From Lota lota (taxonomy: Eukaryota; Chordata; Actinopteri; Gadiformes; Lotidae), in the NCBI GenBank assembly GCA_026745465.1, contig JACYXH010000826.1:8827724-8891723 (forward strand): a DNA stretch of 64,000 nucleotides, given 5' to 3'. A program made the position numbers and the translations under genes. The notes under the pieces are model-generated. The model did no database searches. It was not told where the DNA came from and saw only the letters and a list, made by a program, of their open reading frames with translations. How positions within the stretch are numbered: the first letter of the stretch is position 1; every line of letters starts with the position of its first letter. This document shows, piece by piece, positions 13,189 to 26,424 of the stretch.

Positions 13189-13380
13189 TGTACCAAAGAA
13201 AGCTCGCATCCATCCCTGGACCTGACCTACTTACACGCAGACGACACTGACGCGGTGAAGACACGTGCTGAGCTCCCGGAGATTCAGAACGCTGTGGAAG
13301 ACGATGCTGCTGGTGGGGGTTGTGGGTGGATGGGTGGGAGGGGGCATAACGAGTCCCCGCTTCCAGCTACCCCCTCCCAG
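13189..13380 (+). CDS. candidate coding exon, gene not recognised
   Basis: 192 bases (64 codons) between TTCCTCAG and CCCAG/GTGAGA, directly after a long (GT)n tract. Encodes [19 protein letters not shown] and a Gly-rich end. Both edges fit splice consensus and both phases are 0. An acceptor-like CACCCACAG before 14029 would then read CCA CAA TGA, giving an immediate stop. The product is unknown, and the segment may be noncoding. Confidence 0.3.
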
Positions 13381-14759
13381 GTGAGATGGAAGACAGCTTC
13401 CTGGCGCGCCTTGATGCGCAGGGATGTTCCGGCTTCCCCTGGTTTCTCCTTGCGTGTCTTTGCTGAATATTAGGTTGAGGGCTTTCATTTTGTTGTGAGA
13501 GAGGTGGACAGTTTGAAGGAGAGAGGTTTGAGGTGCTGCTGGTGAATACTGGTCAAGAATAAGTTTTCTTCTTACCTTATGAACAATCACTGTACTTTCC
13601 TCGAGTGTACGCACTGAACCGGATGCAGAATTCACTCTGAAATTATCCGGCTTTTCATAGCAGTACAATAATTATCCTTCACCAGCAAGCGATCATGTTT
13701 CACAAGCAAGAATACAACAAAAGCCATGCAATAGAGTTTTAGATTAGCAACCCAAATATTAAATTCAAGGTCATTGTTTTACCCCATCTATTTTACTTTC
13801 ACCCACATTCTGAATTTACCACCCTTGTATTCGCCAGGTATGCCAACTGCAACTTTGGAAATTGAAATGCATCATTAATGTGAAATCATTCTAAAGAACA
13901 ATAAGGAATTTGTTCAGAAACATGAATAAATATATAGAAAGTAAACTTATATCACATAGAATGAATGAAGTTTATATGAATATGGTCCTGGTGCTAACAA
14001 CACGCTACCTTCATGTGATATCACCCACAGCCACAATGACGAGACACGGCCCTATCGACCCTGCTGGGATCTGAGGAGGCCGGTTGGGGTCCAAGCCAGG
14101 GGGACCCACCACGTAAGCGATGCTATGGCTTCCTTCACAGCAACATCTGGGACGGATATGCATCGGAGAGAGAGATGCCATCGCTGGAGTGACTCGGTCG
14201 GTAGCAGTCGGATAAAGAGGCCGGATTGTTAGACTGAGAGGGTTGGAGAGTTAACACTTCGGAAAAAAACTGTTAGTCGGATAGATGGCGAAAAACTGCA
14301 GACGTTTAGCGCAGCACTCAGAGGCGATTGATTATGAATCTGCTGTGTGGAGTTTCATTGCGTGCAGTCACAGTGTTTCGATTTTTGGTGATTCTTTTGT
14401 TGTTGTTGTTGTTGTTGTTGTTGGTTGAATGATTATTTAATGATGCTTTAAACTGAATATTTTCCTCACACACACATGCTTACAACGTTATCACACATAG
14501 CGCTCCACACGAAACAACACAAGCACGTACGACACACAACGACTGACTAAGACACATAGAACACACAGAAGTCACTTTTACAACAAAGTGATTCGGGACC
14601 ATTCCTCTAAAGATCCTAAATGTCTCCCCCCATCGTCAGTGTGCCTTCCAAAGTCACAAAGGTGAAAGGGAGATATGTTTGTCTTTTTCCACTTCAGTGA
14701 AGGGTGAATTCGGCGCTTCCAGCGCAGTAAAAAATGGATTACCCATTCATTAGAGGGCT
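13381..14759. other. intergenic, no gene supported
   Basis: Complex sequence with a (TTG)n run at about 14397-14423. Apart from the acceptor-like site before 14029, no gene signal was seen. Confidence 0.4.
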
Positions 14760-14960
14760 GTGTCACTCCTCATTGAGTTGGACAAACAACAAATTAATTT
14801 CCAGCCGCCTAATTTCTCTCTGTTCTCCGCTGAATTTCAGGATAACGTCAAATTACCGATCACCGCCATGTGAGCTCCCTCATCCTCTTCATTAATTCAT
14901 TAAAAAATGCGCCACAGTGGAGAGAAACGATGAGGACAAATCTCACCTCCTATGTCTTCA
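14760..14960. promoter_or_regulatory. candidate conserved noncoding element
   Basis: Complex, balanced DNA rich in homeodomain-like cores (AATTAATT, CTAATTT, CATTAATTCATTAA), in a neighbourhood dominated by simple repeats. Brn2 loci are surrounded by many vertebrate-conserved enhancers. Not tested by alignment. Confidence 0.25.
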
Positions 14961-15014
14961 CGCTCCAGACAAACACTGCACAGCTTGTGGAATGAAATGT
15001 GAAACTATTCATAC

Positions 15015-15300
15015 ATGTATTTATATTTATATATATATCTATATAGATAGATAGATATAGATAGCTATATAGATATAGCGTGGAAATAAAAATGACTTTG
15101 TTTTGTCAGAAATCAAGACACTTTTGACCATGTCTCACTCAAACTGTGTTTTGCGGAAGGAAATGTAAAACTATATATATATATAGTTATATATATAGTT
15201 ATATATATATAGTTATATATAATTATAGTTATATTTATATATAGTTATATATACATATATTTTTATATATATATATATATAGTTGTAGTTATAGTATATC
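15015..15300. repeat. AT-rich tandem repeats
   Basis: TATATATAGT and TAGATAGATA units, strongly self-complementary. Confidence 0.85.
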
Positions 15301-15337
15301 AAATAAAAGTGATTCAAATATTGAACAAAGTAAATCC

Positions 15338-15390
15338 CTTAAAGTCGCTTTGGATAAAAGCATCTGCAAAATGACTAAATAGTAAATAAT
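15338..15390 (-). repeat. fish SINE/L2-like tail, reverse orientation
   Basis: AAGTCGCTTTGGATAAAAGC then ATCTGCAAAATGACTAAAT is the reverse complement of the same teleost retroposon tail as at 6.4 kb. Confidence 0.55.
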
Positions 15391-15745
15391 AACCCTGTTA
15401 CACGTCCTTCCATAAATCAATAGTATAAACGACATGAGCGTCGGCGTACCTGTGCTCTCCGGTCAAGTGCTAGCAGGGTTGGTTAGCAATGGCCGTTATT
15501 TACTCATGTATTCGTTCTTTTTGAGTCGCCGGTAAAGCATATTGACAGGGCGATATTGATGTTTCAATTAGGCCAGCGTTACCGCAACTGTGCAAGCGCG
15601 GCAAGGTAACGTGGATCCCGTGCGGGTCTCCCGCCATCTGTTCTGCCGTTACGTCTGACGAACGAGGCACACGGGGCTAATCGAGCCGCACATGAGCGAT
15701 GGGACCCGGAGCTGGCGTTGCATGCACCCTGTACTTGCTAGGCGG

Positions 15746-15902
<157 letters not shown>

Positions 15903-16737
15903 TGTGTTTTGTTAAGTCATAAAAAAAAGCTTTTCAGGATGCATGGCTGAATTAATGGGTGAATTAATGAATGCTGAAAATAAATAATCAAATAAATAAA
16001 GATATAAATACAATTTTAAAGGCAGTGGCTTGGGCCAGCTTGTTTCCTCGTGCCGGGACAGTACGAGTGAAGCATTATGCCCGGACTCGCTGGCTGCCAA
16101 ACCATGACTCAAAGAGCTCATTGTGTGGATTACCTCGTTAATCTGTTGATGCCATTGAGCACTATCACAGGTGCTAATGTGCCAGGGCTTCGTTCTCTCT
16201 TTTTCCCCCTCTTTTTTCCCCCTTCCTCCTTCACTCCTTTCCTCTTCGTCTCCTACTGGAGAGGCGCAGTGTTAGGTTGATAATCTTCTTTAAATGCTTT
16301 CTGGGGGAATGGGACATGCTGAAACGGAGCCAAGAGGAGGCTGTTGTGTGGAGAGAGCCTTTCTTTTTTTATAATGCGGCATACTGTGACTGCAGTGCCG
16401 AAGCCAACGGGGATGCGCTAGTGAGCTACATACAGTGTTGACACTTGTTGAGAATAAAACAAGGCCCAAATAAGCAGGTTGAACAAGTGATTACCAAGTG
16501 ATAACCCGTCCTTGCAATGCAGTTCACTAAAGTGTTGAGTTATTATTGCTATTCCTTTAGGGGGAGAGGCTGTTATTCTCGAAAGCAGTTGTCTTACCTC
16601 AAAGCTTAGCTCCACATTTCTTTTAACACAACACTGTGTTTTTAACACAACGAGCTGAAGCCTCTGTGGAGGATATGGCCCAGTGCAGTACTACATGGAG
16701 AGGTAGCACAACACACACACACACGCTTGCACACCTA

Positions 16738-16800
<63 letters not shown>

Positions 16801-16861
16801 CCACACCTTCACAAACATACACATGCACGCACACACACAGACACACATGCACACACGAGCG

Positions 16862-16916
<55 letters not shown>
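16738..16916. repeat. two (CA)n tracts with a degenerate centre
   Basis: (CA)n at 16738-16800 and 16864-16915. Confidence 0.95.
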
Positions 16917-16918
<2 letters not shown>

Positions 16919-17039
16919 CACCAGAAATAGAAATCTAAAGACAGAGGAGGTAAGAGAAAGACTTAATCCTCCTTTTTTTCTCCCATCTCACCGGGGTGGT
17001 CTCTTCATCCTTCGCCTCAATTGAGGGTACAGAAAGGAC

Positions 17040-17240
17040 CGCGGCTCCACAATGGAGGGGACCCATCGAGGCTGGGAGGGGAGGTGGGCCTGGAGAGGGG
17101 GTAGCTTTAAACGGGCCTTTGAGCAGCCTAATTGCATTGGAATCCAGGAGGCCTGAGAGCCGGCTCAGATCACTGCTGAGTGTGGAAGGGGGTGACACTG
17201 GCCTGCGCCACCTCCACCAGCCAGCCTTACACCAATGATC
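17040..17240. promoter_or_regulatory. candidate conserved noncoding element
   Basis: GC-balanced complex DNA with a homeodomain-type core in GCCTAATTGCATTGG, between microsatellites, 4.5 kb upstream of pou3f2. Inference from composition and position only. Confidence 0.25.
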
Positions 17241-17279
17241 CCCGCCACGACACACACAATTACCATCATTCGCCTCAAC

Positions 17280-17602
17280 CCCCCTCACTCTCTCTGTCGC
17301 TCTACCTCTCTTTACCGCTCTCACTCTACCTATCTCTCTCTCTACCTCTCTCTCTCCACCACTCTGTCTCTGCTGCTTTCTCTCTGTCTCTCTGTCTCTC
17401 TCTCTATTTCTTTCTCTCTACCTCTCCCTTTCTTACCCTCTCTCATTAACTCTCTCTCCTCTTTGTTGTCTCTCTTTTTACTTTATTTTTTATTTTATTT
17501 TATTTTTCATCACGCTCCCATTAAGTTCTTTATTTTTGGGGCCGTCTGCTCCTTCCATCTTTTATTCTCTTCTGCCTCCCCCCTCCCTCCCTCCCTCCCT
17601 CC

Positions 17603-17636
<34 letters not shown>

Positions 17637-17640
17637 ACTT
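17280..17640. repeat. (CT)n-rich tract
   Basis: Interrupted CTCTCT and CCTCCCTC repeats, with a T/A-rich insert near 17480-17510. Confidence 0.9.
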
Positions 17641-17699
17641 TGCACTGTATGTCGTCACCCCAGCACCATGTTAATCCTCCTCACACGCAGCCTGCCAAT

Positions 17700-19850
17700 C
17701 TCAACCCTCTTTGATGCATACATTAATTACAGTCAGGATGAGAGTCCCGGGCAGGGACGTCTTGTAAGCCTATAGCAGACACGCCTTCGCAGATCTAAAA
17801 TCTCAAATGTACATATATATATATATATATATATAATTACAGTGCACATCTGAGATCTTGTTTGAAAAGCTCAGTACATTGATATAATGAGGCCATTACT
17901 AGTCATGTTAACATTGTTATTGGTTATTGATTGCACAGGGACATCTACATGAATTAGACATGCATAGGTAAGTAATAGGCAGGCAATTCTTTATTTATTT
18001 TACTATTCATTTTTGGGGGGGGGGGGGTTGGAATTCTGAAGTCAACGGTGTGGCAATGCTTATAATAGTTTTATGAACAACAGCACTATTCTGTAATAAC
18101 AAGGAATGCACTGGTACGGCTATTAGGCAAATACGGTAGCCTAAGTAATTGGGATCCTTTCACTAACAATTCTCAATGCAAGAATCCAATATCAATGAAT
18201 ATTTTATATTATGGATTATGTCAAACTCTTGTTCTAAATCGAATGGTCATTGTGTAAAAGGAATGTATTGGATGCTAGTTGATCTTGAATTAAAGAAATA
18301 GCATTAGCAAAAACATTTGCGGGTATTGCGGAACTGACGGTAGACGCATGGGCTTGATGCGTGCGTATTTAAAGCCCTATTCTCTGATCACTTGACGCAT
18401 TTGAAATAGATTCGCTTGGTATGCCTAGTGCTTAAAACCTCGTGGCAGTCCAATGTAGGCCTAGTAGGTTCTCTTGGAGGGCATAAATGTTCACCCATCC
18501 CATCTCAGGTTTGTACCGAGGAGGTCGGAAACCGGGAGTCAATGACCAGCGGCTGGAACAGTCCAAGGTTTTTTTTTTTAATAGCAACATTAAATAACCC
18601 ATCGTTTGATTCGTCTTCTTTCTTTCTTTTCTTTCACCACACGCACCGTGTCTTCATAAAATGTAATTATTTCTGTTCACAGAATTCGTGAACATGGAAC
18701 CGTTTCTCGGGAGAAAATTGCACAGGGATATGAAATGATGTATGGGCAGACAGTCGCCTAATTAGACCGTTAAAAATTGAATCTTTACGGCCGTCTGGTC
18801 ATATAATTAGGCCTACCATTCATTTAACGCTCACAGTCTCTATCGTTACATTTGATTCCCTTTAAATGCTGTTTTGCAGTGATTGTGGGAGCATCGATTT
18901 TACTGTAAGGAGAAGCTGCTCCTCCAATCAAACAACGTGGAACCTTAAGTCCAAATAACAAGACCAGCATCATTTATGCTTTGTTAAGCCATGTCGACTA
19001 ATTGAACGAGCCATAGTTTGCATATTACACTATTAAAATAATGTGCTGTGCGTTTCTCCCAACACGACTATTTAAGCATGTGTGGTGGTGTGGTAATTTC
19101 TTGAATTACTGTCTAATTACCGCAATGTTCTTTTGATTTGGTTGATTTCAATGTTACGCCACATTGATGTTCAATATTACCCGAATGAATTACTGAACCG
19201 TGCCGTGAAACTTTTTTCTCGTTTGACTCAAATCCTTGTGGTTGTATGGTTTGTCACGACGGACTGCCAGCGCCTTGTTTAGGCCTATTCCCATTCATAA
19301 AGGATTATCCACCAATGTGTTAAGGAGTTAAATGGACCTCATATTCAAGTCGTGAAAACAAAGACAAATGGCTTTTAGTAAACACTATATGCTGTACTTC
19401 ACCCCAATACTGAAATCGTTGTTTTTCTTTTAACTATATTTCTGTATAGATGTATTCTTTTATAAAAAATAATATTGCGTGGTCCTGCTAAATATTTAAC
19501 AAGCTGTCACAGCATTGAGGGTTTTTTTTTCAGGAAATGTTTGCTTGAAAATTATATCTTCATCACCTTAATGTATGCATTTTCTTTTTACATACTGTAA
19601 TATAATTAATTACATAGCCGGCATGCATTCATTTAAAAAAAAAGGTTTTATTATGCCTGACTGCTAAAGCACATTGAAGTTGAGAAGAAAATAATGAGAT
19701 TTAGGTTAATAAGATAAGTCAATAAGTCTACAATAGGAATGGCAGCATGTTTGTGATGGTAAACACATTCTGGGATAGGATGATCCACCAAAAGGGTTTA
19801 GTTTAGTGCTAGGATTTGTAACACTCACGCACTTCTCCCTCAAACTTTCA
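17700..19850. other. intergenic, no gene; possibly regulatory
   Basis: Complex AT-rich DNA with many TAATTA/CTAATTAG-type cores, especially at 18740-19160 (for example GCCTAATTAGACCG). A poly-G run lies at about 18014-18027. No coding potential. May include pou3f2 enhancers; untested. Confidence 0.35.
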
Positions 19851-19853
19851 CTA

Positions 19854-19885
<32 letters not shown>

Positions 19886-20120
19886 ATCTCTCTCTCTCTC
19901 TCTCTGCTCCTACCTTATTGTCTCACTCACAAATGCCCCCCCCCCCCCCCCCCCCCACCCCGACCCCTTTGTTGTAACCGAGCAGAGGGCCTCTTTAAAT
20001 AGACCTTTGGATATTCAAGAAGAGAGAGAGCGAGACAGAGAGAGACTGTGAGACAGAAAGAGGGGGAGAGGGAGAGGGGGAGAGGGAGTGAAAGAGTGAG
20101 AAAGAGAAAGAGAGGGCCGA
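19850..20120. repeat. (CT)n, poly-C and GA-rich cluster
   Basis: CT repeats to about 19905, a poly-C run at about 19936-19955, then GAGAGG-rich DNA at 20020-20115. Confidence 0.9.
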
Positions 20121-20280
20121 AAGTAGCGGTGACGCGAGGGCCGTTGGTTCATGTCCCTCTCCCCATGGAAACCAGCAGCGGTTGGGCAGGAATGTCCCCA
20201 CTCACTCAGGACAATATCCCATCCCTCGGCCCGCGGTACTGAGACAGCAGCTGGAGCGGGGGAGGACACCTGCAACCCCT

Positions 20281-20363
20281 CCCTCTCTCTGTCTCTGTCT
20301 CTGTCTCTGTCTCTGTCTCTGTCTCTGTCTCTGTCTCTGTCTCTGTCTCTGTCTCTGTCTCTC
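20281..20363. repeat. (CTCTGT)n hexanucleotide repeat
   Basis: About twelve tandem CTCTGT units. Its translation in any frame is repetitive and not taken as coding. Confidence 0.9.
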
Positions 20364-20525
20364 TTCGACCAGACAATCACAACATCACACACAGAAGTTT
20401 TGCATTAGGGCTTTTTTTTCTTTTTTCTTTTTTGGAGACCTATACTGATTTCTTCGTAGGTTGTAGATAAAGATTACGGTATATTTTTGACACATAGGCC
20501 AAGGACTATACTTTCTTGCATAGAT

Positions 20526-20810
<285 letters not shown>

Positions 20811-20819
20811 AAGGCCTAG

Positions 20820-21490
20820 TTAGTTAGTTAGCTGAAAACGTCCCTAATTATCAAAGATCAGTCATTCAAGCCTATATGTTTTGTTTAAGTCAATTCGTTC
20901 ATATTCTGACGACCTCGCAAGCATTGCAATTGTAAAATCTGAGATAAAATGCGTAAAAAAGCATTGACATAATACAGAACTTTTACGTGATTTATTTAAA
21001 AACCAAGAAATGCCATTCTACACGTTTAAGGCATAACATACATATCACAACTTCATACAGATTTACAACTTTAAAGCGATATTTTAGAACATCACAGCCT
21101 CACAGTTCAAAACTCCAACTAAAACATTGGTTTATCTGAACAGCAAACAAACTTAATCCTTAATGTTTCAACACACAATCATCCATAACGGGGGAAAAGG
21201 CCTACAAACCGCATAAACCATCTAACTAGGAATAACTTGAAGTGATTTCACAAGCTTTGACTTCATCATCAAGTTATTTTACAAGTTATAGGGTACGTCA
21301 TGGTCCGTTTTAGAAACAAACAAAAAAAATGATATAAACGCATTCCAATATAAGGAGTGAAAAACAATAAGCAAAATAAATCAACACTATCTTACAGTTG
21401 AATGGCGCATCTCAGACAGCGAAGGCTCCTTTGTCCGTGCGGCTCAGTGTCTCTGCTGCTCCCGCCGAGGTGCAGCACATCTCGCAGCTC
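20820..21490. other. AT-rich 5' flank of pou3f2, no gene seen
   Basis: No open frame of note. Composition changes sharply to GC-rich near 21400. Confidence 0.45.
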
Positions 21491-21539
21491 TCCAAGAAAT
21501 GGGGGGGTGGGGGGGGGGGGGTTGTTTGTTGAGACTTGC

Positions 21540-21762
21540 TCACAGCCTATCAGAGGCCGTCGCCCGTAGCAACCACGTCCATCAGCCATCCCCAGCCAAT
21601 GAACGGCGGAGCCAGGCGGAGTCCAGGTGCACCTTTGCGTCCACTTGGCAGAGAGCCGGGGAGACGCCTGTGGCAAAGAGAGAAAAAAAAAGCAAAAGAA
21701 CAGAGTTAACTGTCAAATGCAAGGTTCCTTTAATAAGAGCGATCAGTCCGGCTCCGAGAGTC
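21540..21762 (+). promoter_or_regulatory. proximal 5' region / 5' UTR of pou3f2
   Basis: GC-rich DNA directly upstream of the start codon, in contrast to the AT-rich DNA before 21390. It contains a CCAAT box at 21596-21600 and an E-box (CAGGTG) near 21625. No TATA box is evident. The transcription start cannot be fixed from the sequence. Confidence 0.4.
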
Positions 21763-22920
21763 ATGGCGACCACAGCGTCCAATCACTACAACATCCTCAC
21801 CTCCAGCGCATCCATCGTGCACTCGGAGCCCGGCAGCATGCAGCAAGCCGCGGCTTACAGGGACGCGCAGACCCTGTTGCAGAATGACTACTCGCTGCAG
21901 AGCAACAGTCACCCGCTCAGCCACGCGCACCAGTGGATCACGGCGCTGTCGCACGGGGAAGGCGCCCCGTGGTCCTCGAGCCCGCTCGGCGACCAGGACA
22001 TCAAGCCCAGCGTGCAGGGGGGCGCGCGAGACGACATGCACAACTCCAGCAACAACAACCTCCAGCAGCAGCAGCAGCACCAGCCGCGACCGCCCCACCT
22101 GGTGCACCAGTCGCACGGGAACAGTCACCACGACGCGCGGGCGTGGAGAACCACCGCCGCCACCGCACACATACCAAGCATGGCGACGTCGAACGGCCAA
22201 AGCCTTATCTATGCTCAGCCGGGGTTCGGCGTGAACGGTCTGATCCCGGGAAGCGGACAGGGGATGCACCACCACAGCCTGAGGGACAGCCACGAGGACC
22301 ACCACAGCCCGCACCTCAGTGACCACGGCCACGCGCCGTCCCAGCACCAGCAGCAGGGGGGGCACCACGACCACTCGGACGAGGACACGCCGACCTCGGA
22401 CGACCTGGAGCAGTTCGCCAAGCAGTTCAAGCAGCGGCGGATCAAGCTGGGCTTCACGCAGGCCGACGTGGGACTCGCCCTGGGGACGCTGTATGGAAAT
22501 GTGTTTTCCCAGACCACCATTTGCAGGTTCGAGGCCCTGCAGCTCAGCTTCAAAAACATGTGTAAGCTCAAGCCTTTGTTGAACAAGTGGTTGGAGGAGG
22601 CAGACTCCACCTCGGGGAGCCCCACCAGCTTGGACAAAATCGCCGCGCAGGGCAGGAAACGGAAAAAACGGACCTCTATCGAGGTGAGCGTTAAAGGGGC
22701 TTTGGAAAGCCATTTTTTGAAGTGCCCTAAACCAGCGGCGTCGGAAATTACATCACTGGCGGACAGTCTTCAGCTAGAAAAAGAAGTGGTGAGGGTTTGG
22801 TTTTGTAACAGGAGACAGAAAGAGAAACGGATGACCCCTCCTGGAGGAGCTCTCCCGGGGACCGAGGATGTGTACGGGGACACGCCGCCCCACCACGGAG
22901 TCCAAACCCCGGTCCAATGA
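21763..22920 (+). CDS. pou3f2: POU class 3 homeobox transcription factor 2 (Brn-2)
   Basis: This intronless gene encodes a 385-residue POU-homeodomain transcription factor. The family binds octamer-like DNA in the nucleus and drives neural progenitor and hypothalamic programmes. The N-terminus ([20 protein letters not shown]) and C-terminus (HHGVQTPVQ) match vertebrate POU3F2 and not POU3F3 or POU3F1. A short glutamine run lies near residue 101 and a His/Ser-rich stretch at about 167-205. The POU-specific domain spans about 207-284. The linker leads to the basic RKRKKR motif at 298-303, followed by the homeodomain to about 357, with recognition-helix residues [11 protein letters not shown] at 346-356. 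The protein is shorter than human (443 aa) because the mammalian Gly and Gln tracts are missing. The start was chosen from the conserved MATxASNHYN opening; the frame is open upstream to another ATG at 21499. fbxl4 lies downstream in convergent orientation, as in tetrapods. Teleosts carry two co-orthologues (a and b), which I cannot tell apart here. Confidence 0.97.
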   Translation: MATTASNHYNILTSSASIVHSEPGSMQQAAAYRDAQTLLQNDYSLQSNSHPLSHAHQWITALSHGEGAPWSSSPLGDQDIKPSVQGGARDDMHNSSNNNLQQQQQHQPRPPHLVHQSHGNSHHDARAWRTTAATAHIPSMATSNGQSLIYAQPGFGVNGLIPGSGQGMHHHSLRDSHEDHHSPHLSDHGHAPSQHQQQGGHHDHSDEDTPTSDDLEQFAKQFKQRRIKLGFTQADVGLALGTLYGNVFSQTTICRFEALQLSFKNMCKLKPLLNKWLEEADSTSGSPTSLDKIAAQGRKRKKRTSIEVSVKGALESHFLKCPKPAASEITSLADSLQLEKEVVRVWFCNRRQKEKRMTPPGGALPGTEDVYGDTPPHHGVQTPVQ

Positions 22921-23100
22921 ACTCTAGGGGATCACTCCTCCGTGATTTGACTTTTGTTATTTATCCCCAAGGTTATACACACATCACGGAACTACGGGCG
23001 ATAATGTGGCTGTTTTTATCTATAATAGATGGCAGTGAGTGACTTCCACACGATATCTGCATTGAATATCTTTCAAACACTGAATGATCCGCAGCGAGGG

Positions 23101-23106
23101 AATAAA
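23101..23106 (+). other. candidate polyadenylation signal of pou3f2
   Basis: AATAAA lies 181 bases past the pou3f2 stop. A second AATAAA is at 24974-24979. Brn2 mRNAs usually have long AU-rich 3' UTRs, and the DNA from 22921 to about 25400 is AU-rich, so distal sites are also plausible. Confidence 0.3.
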
Positions 23107-23666
23107 AATATTTTTTTCCTCTTTAAGAGCTACAGGAACATAAATAGCCTATGTTCTTTGAGGATATGCCTAAAACACTGTGACTTGAGTCGACGCAGTT
23201 TCAAGGTGTAGCCCTTTTGTGTGAAATTATACTTGACAAAAGGGGGGGGGGGGGGGGGGGGGATCCTGGTTTAAAAAAAACGAGTATTGAGATTCTTAGC
23301 TGAATGGTTTACATTCACGACTTTTATAGTGTATAGCAGTACAGTGCATTTCCCTGAGTCACTATTGACATCATGCCATTTCGTGTGTAGCTGTGAGGTG
23401 TGTGTATGGCCGTCAGAAGAGTCAAAAGAGCTGCATTGGACTAAAGTTACCAGCAGCAGCAGCAGCAGTAGTAGGCCTATAGGCTGCGTCCCAAACAAGC
23501 AGCTGAGGTTGAGCATCGCCTGAGCAACGTGAGGGGGGTCGATTCCATCTGTCAGTTCACATAGAAATTCACTCATGCTTTGGCAGGTTATTTTTGACAG
23601 TTAAGTTTGGGTTTGACTTTTATTTTGCATCCGAAGAGGTTCACGATTTAGATAAAGAAAATAACC

Positions 23667-23766
<100 letters not shown>

Positions 23767-24481
23767 GCCATTTCAATGCGGATCCTTGCGTTCAACACGT
23801 TCGGTAATGGAGAACCGTCGGTGTTTTATGTTTTGTTGGATATTTTTGGGCACCTCACCATTGCGGTTCTAAACACAAAAGGCTGCCAGCGCTCAGCTCC
23901 ACGCAACAGCGAGCGGTGGCTCCAAGAAAAGGCTCCCTGGCTATGGATTATCTGGCACTTTTCTCCTGTACGGGATTTGCTACACAAGTCACCGAGGCTC
24001 ACAGCAAATTTTTGATCCACTTTTGTAAATATTGTATAACTTTAATAGTCATGACTTCATCCTTTTTTTTCTTCTTCCACTGGGGCACTTTTTTGATGAT
24101 TTCCAAACAGAATGGGCTTTAGGTTTTGTTTTATTTGTCTTACTACCTTTGCATTCCCTATTCTTAATTGCAGTGGGATAATTTATCTTCGATTGTAAGG
24201 CATTGCAGTGATACAAATTCTAAATATTTTGTTTTTCATTGTTTGGAGCCTAAGGTTTTGTCCATTGGTTGTTTCTGATTGTCCGTATATACCACGGTTT
24301 TGTTTAGATCCAAATATAGCCCGTATTTTAAGGATTAAATGACAAGTAACTGTTTATTGTGTTCAAACAATTGTCCATAAAATAATGATTTTAAAGGAGA
24401 TAGCCTATTTACAATCTCGGTAGAACAAACTCTTTATAATATTCCCAAACACAAATCAGCTTTCTAAACAACATCATCCAA

Positions 24482-24555
<74 letters not shown>
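24482..24555. repeat. (ATT)n microsatellite
   Basis: About 24 ATT units. Confidence 0.97.
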
Positions 24556-24558
<3 letters not shown>

Positions 24559-25883
24559 AGCACATCATTGTTTTGTTTTTGATTTAATTGTTTTCTTGTT
24601 TCTGACCACCATCTTGCATTACAATTCTAGCTATTTTGTTCATCTTGGTGTATTTTGCTATTTTGGGTGGGACATTTTTTTCAAAGCTTATTAATTTTAT
24701 TTTATTTTTTGTTATTGAGATTGTAATTTATTCTATGATGACTTTTATAGATGACACAAAGTACGATATATAAATGACACCAAGAAGGCTTATTAAGACT
24801 TATTTTTATTTCAGGCTCTTTCCACAGCCTACACGTCACAGCTAAATGTGTATATACATCTTTTTTTTCTGATAACCAGCTTGTTCTTAGTAGCTTTCTT
24901 TTGTTTTATGCAAACAGATACCCAGGGACGCAAAACTATCTTTTCGTTTGGAGTCAGCCTTCTTATGGTTTAAAATAAAAGAACAAGAGAAGTAGGCCTA
25001 AACGTAATCACGAGCAAGACAATATTCCATTAGTAGCTTTAATGAATCATGAACTTATTAATTCACTGAATTCACGTTATGGGGTCTAGACCTGTAGCAA
25101 TTCGATGCAGATTTGTTTTTTCCTTATTTCTGTTTATTCAGTGTGGTTTTGGGTCATATTATCAGAAGGGACTTGGGGGTATAGGCCTAGATGAAGCGCG
25201 CAAAAGTGATATTATAAATATGTTTAGGTATTTTATCGCTTTCCACATGAACGAATGACTTGCACATTTTTAAATAACGGGGGTTAATATTAAAATGCTT
25301 TTTTCCAATGTCAAGACTAACTGTATTTTATTTAGCAAGTACAGCAATGCTAAAGAGGAGTTTGTCTATGTTATATGCCTATTTTGTTCGGTAATTGAAT
25401 GAAGATAATGGTAAAACAATGTCACGTTGAGTCTACTGAAATACTGACATCTGCTTTAAGGATACACATTTATTCCACACAACTGTTTTATTTGAGGTGT
25501 CAGGTCGAAGCATATATTTTGAGCGTTTGTTGGGAATACAGCTTAATGGTGCGCACACCGTCCAACAACAACAACAACAACATCTCGCGATGTTTTATTA
25601 TTATTGTGTGTCGTTTCTCGGGTCACTAAGTCCCCGGGATAGCGCTAAAAACTCTGCTCCGTTCACGTTTCGCTGGAGGTCAATAAATCCATGCGAACTG
25701 GACTATTTATCTACCGTCTGTAATACTAGGGTTGCACTGGCCACACATTCGTGGTTCCAGGGAGTGAAACATGGTGGTTTTTTTTCGTGGACGGCAGATT
25801 TCTTGACTTTTACCATAATATTGATCAAAAAGAATCCACAAAATCCCATGCATTTCACGCTGCGGTGTTTTTGTTTTGTGCCC

Positions 25884-25885
<2 letters not shown>

Positions 25886-25966
<81 letters not shown>
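25886..25966. repeat. (CA)n microsatellite
   Basis: About 40 uninterrupted CA units. Confidence 0.97.
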
Positions 25967-25969
<3 letters not shown>

Positions 25970-26218
25970 GGGTACAAACACGCGCACGATGTTTGACTAA
26001 TAAGACGGCTTTGACGAGCTGCCTATAATATCCGATTCAGTTGAACAGTTGTAGTAGCCTACTTGGCGATGTGTGGAAGTAATCTGGCACCTGTAAGGAG
26101 TTTCATTATGGCTATCGTCAGGTTAACCCTATGTGGCGTTTGCAGGTTCTTTGGCATGGGGGTTTAGGCTGCTGCAGTCTGAAAGGGCTGAAAGGCATGC
26201 CCACTGCTCCAATGGATA

Positions 26219-26424
26219 CAAGCCTACTACAACAATCCATATCGAGGGAACCCTGTCCTCGCGTTGTTGGTATTCACCCTGTACGGAAAGGGGCTTCCAA
26301 AAAAAAAGAAAAAAGAACGGCATTTAATTATCCCCACATCCCAATGCCAAGAACGCCATTAAAAAAAAAAGGAGAAAAGAAAAGAAGCTATTTTTCAAGC
26401 ATGGTTTATGAACAACACCAGGCC
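26219..26424 (+). repeat. ~200-bp direct repeat, copy 1
   Basis: Nearly identical to 38060-38255 from CAAGCCTACTACAACAATCC to the GAACAACACCAGGCC end, differing mainly in two A-rich runs. Its nature is unknown; no tRNA-type promoter boxes or inverted ends were seen. Confidence 0.85.

Noticed and set aside
21730-22713. 327-codon frame on the - strand opposite pou3f2
   Set aside because: It is a shadow of the GC-rich coding sequence and has no family resemblance.
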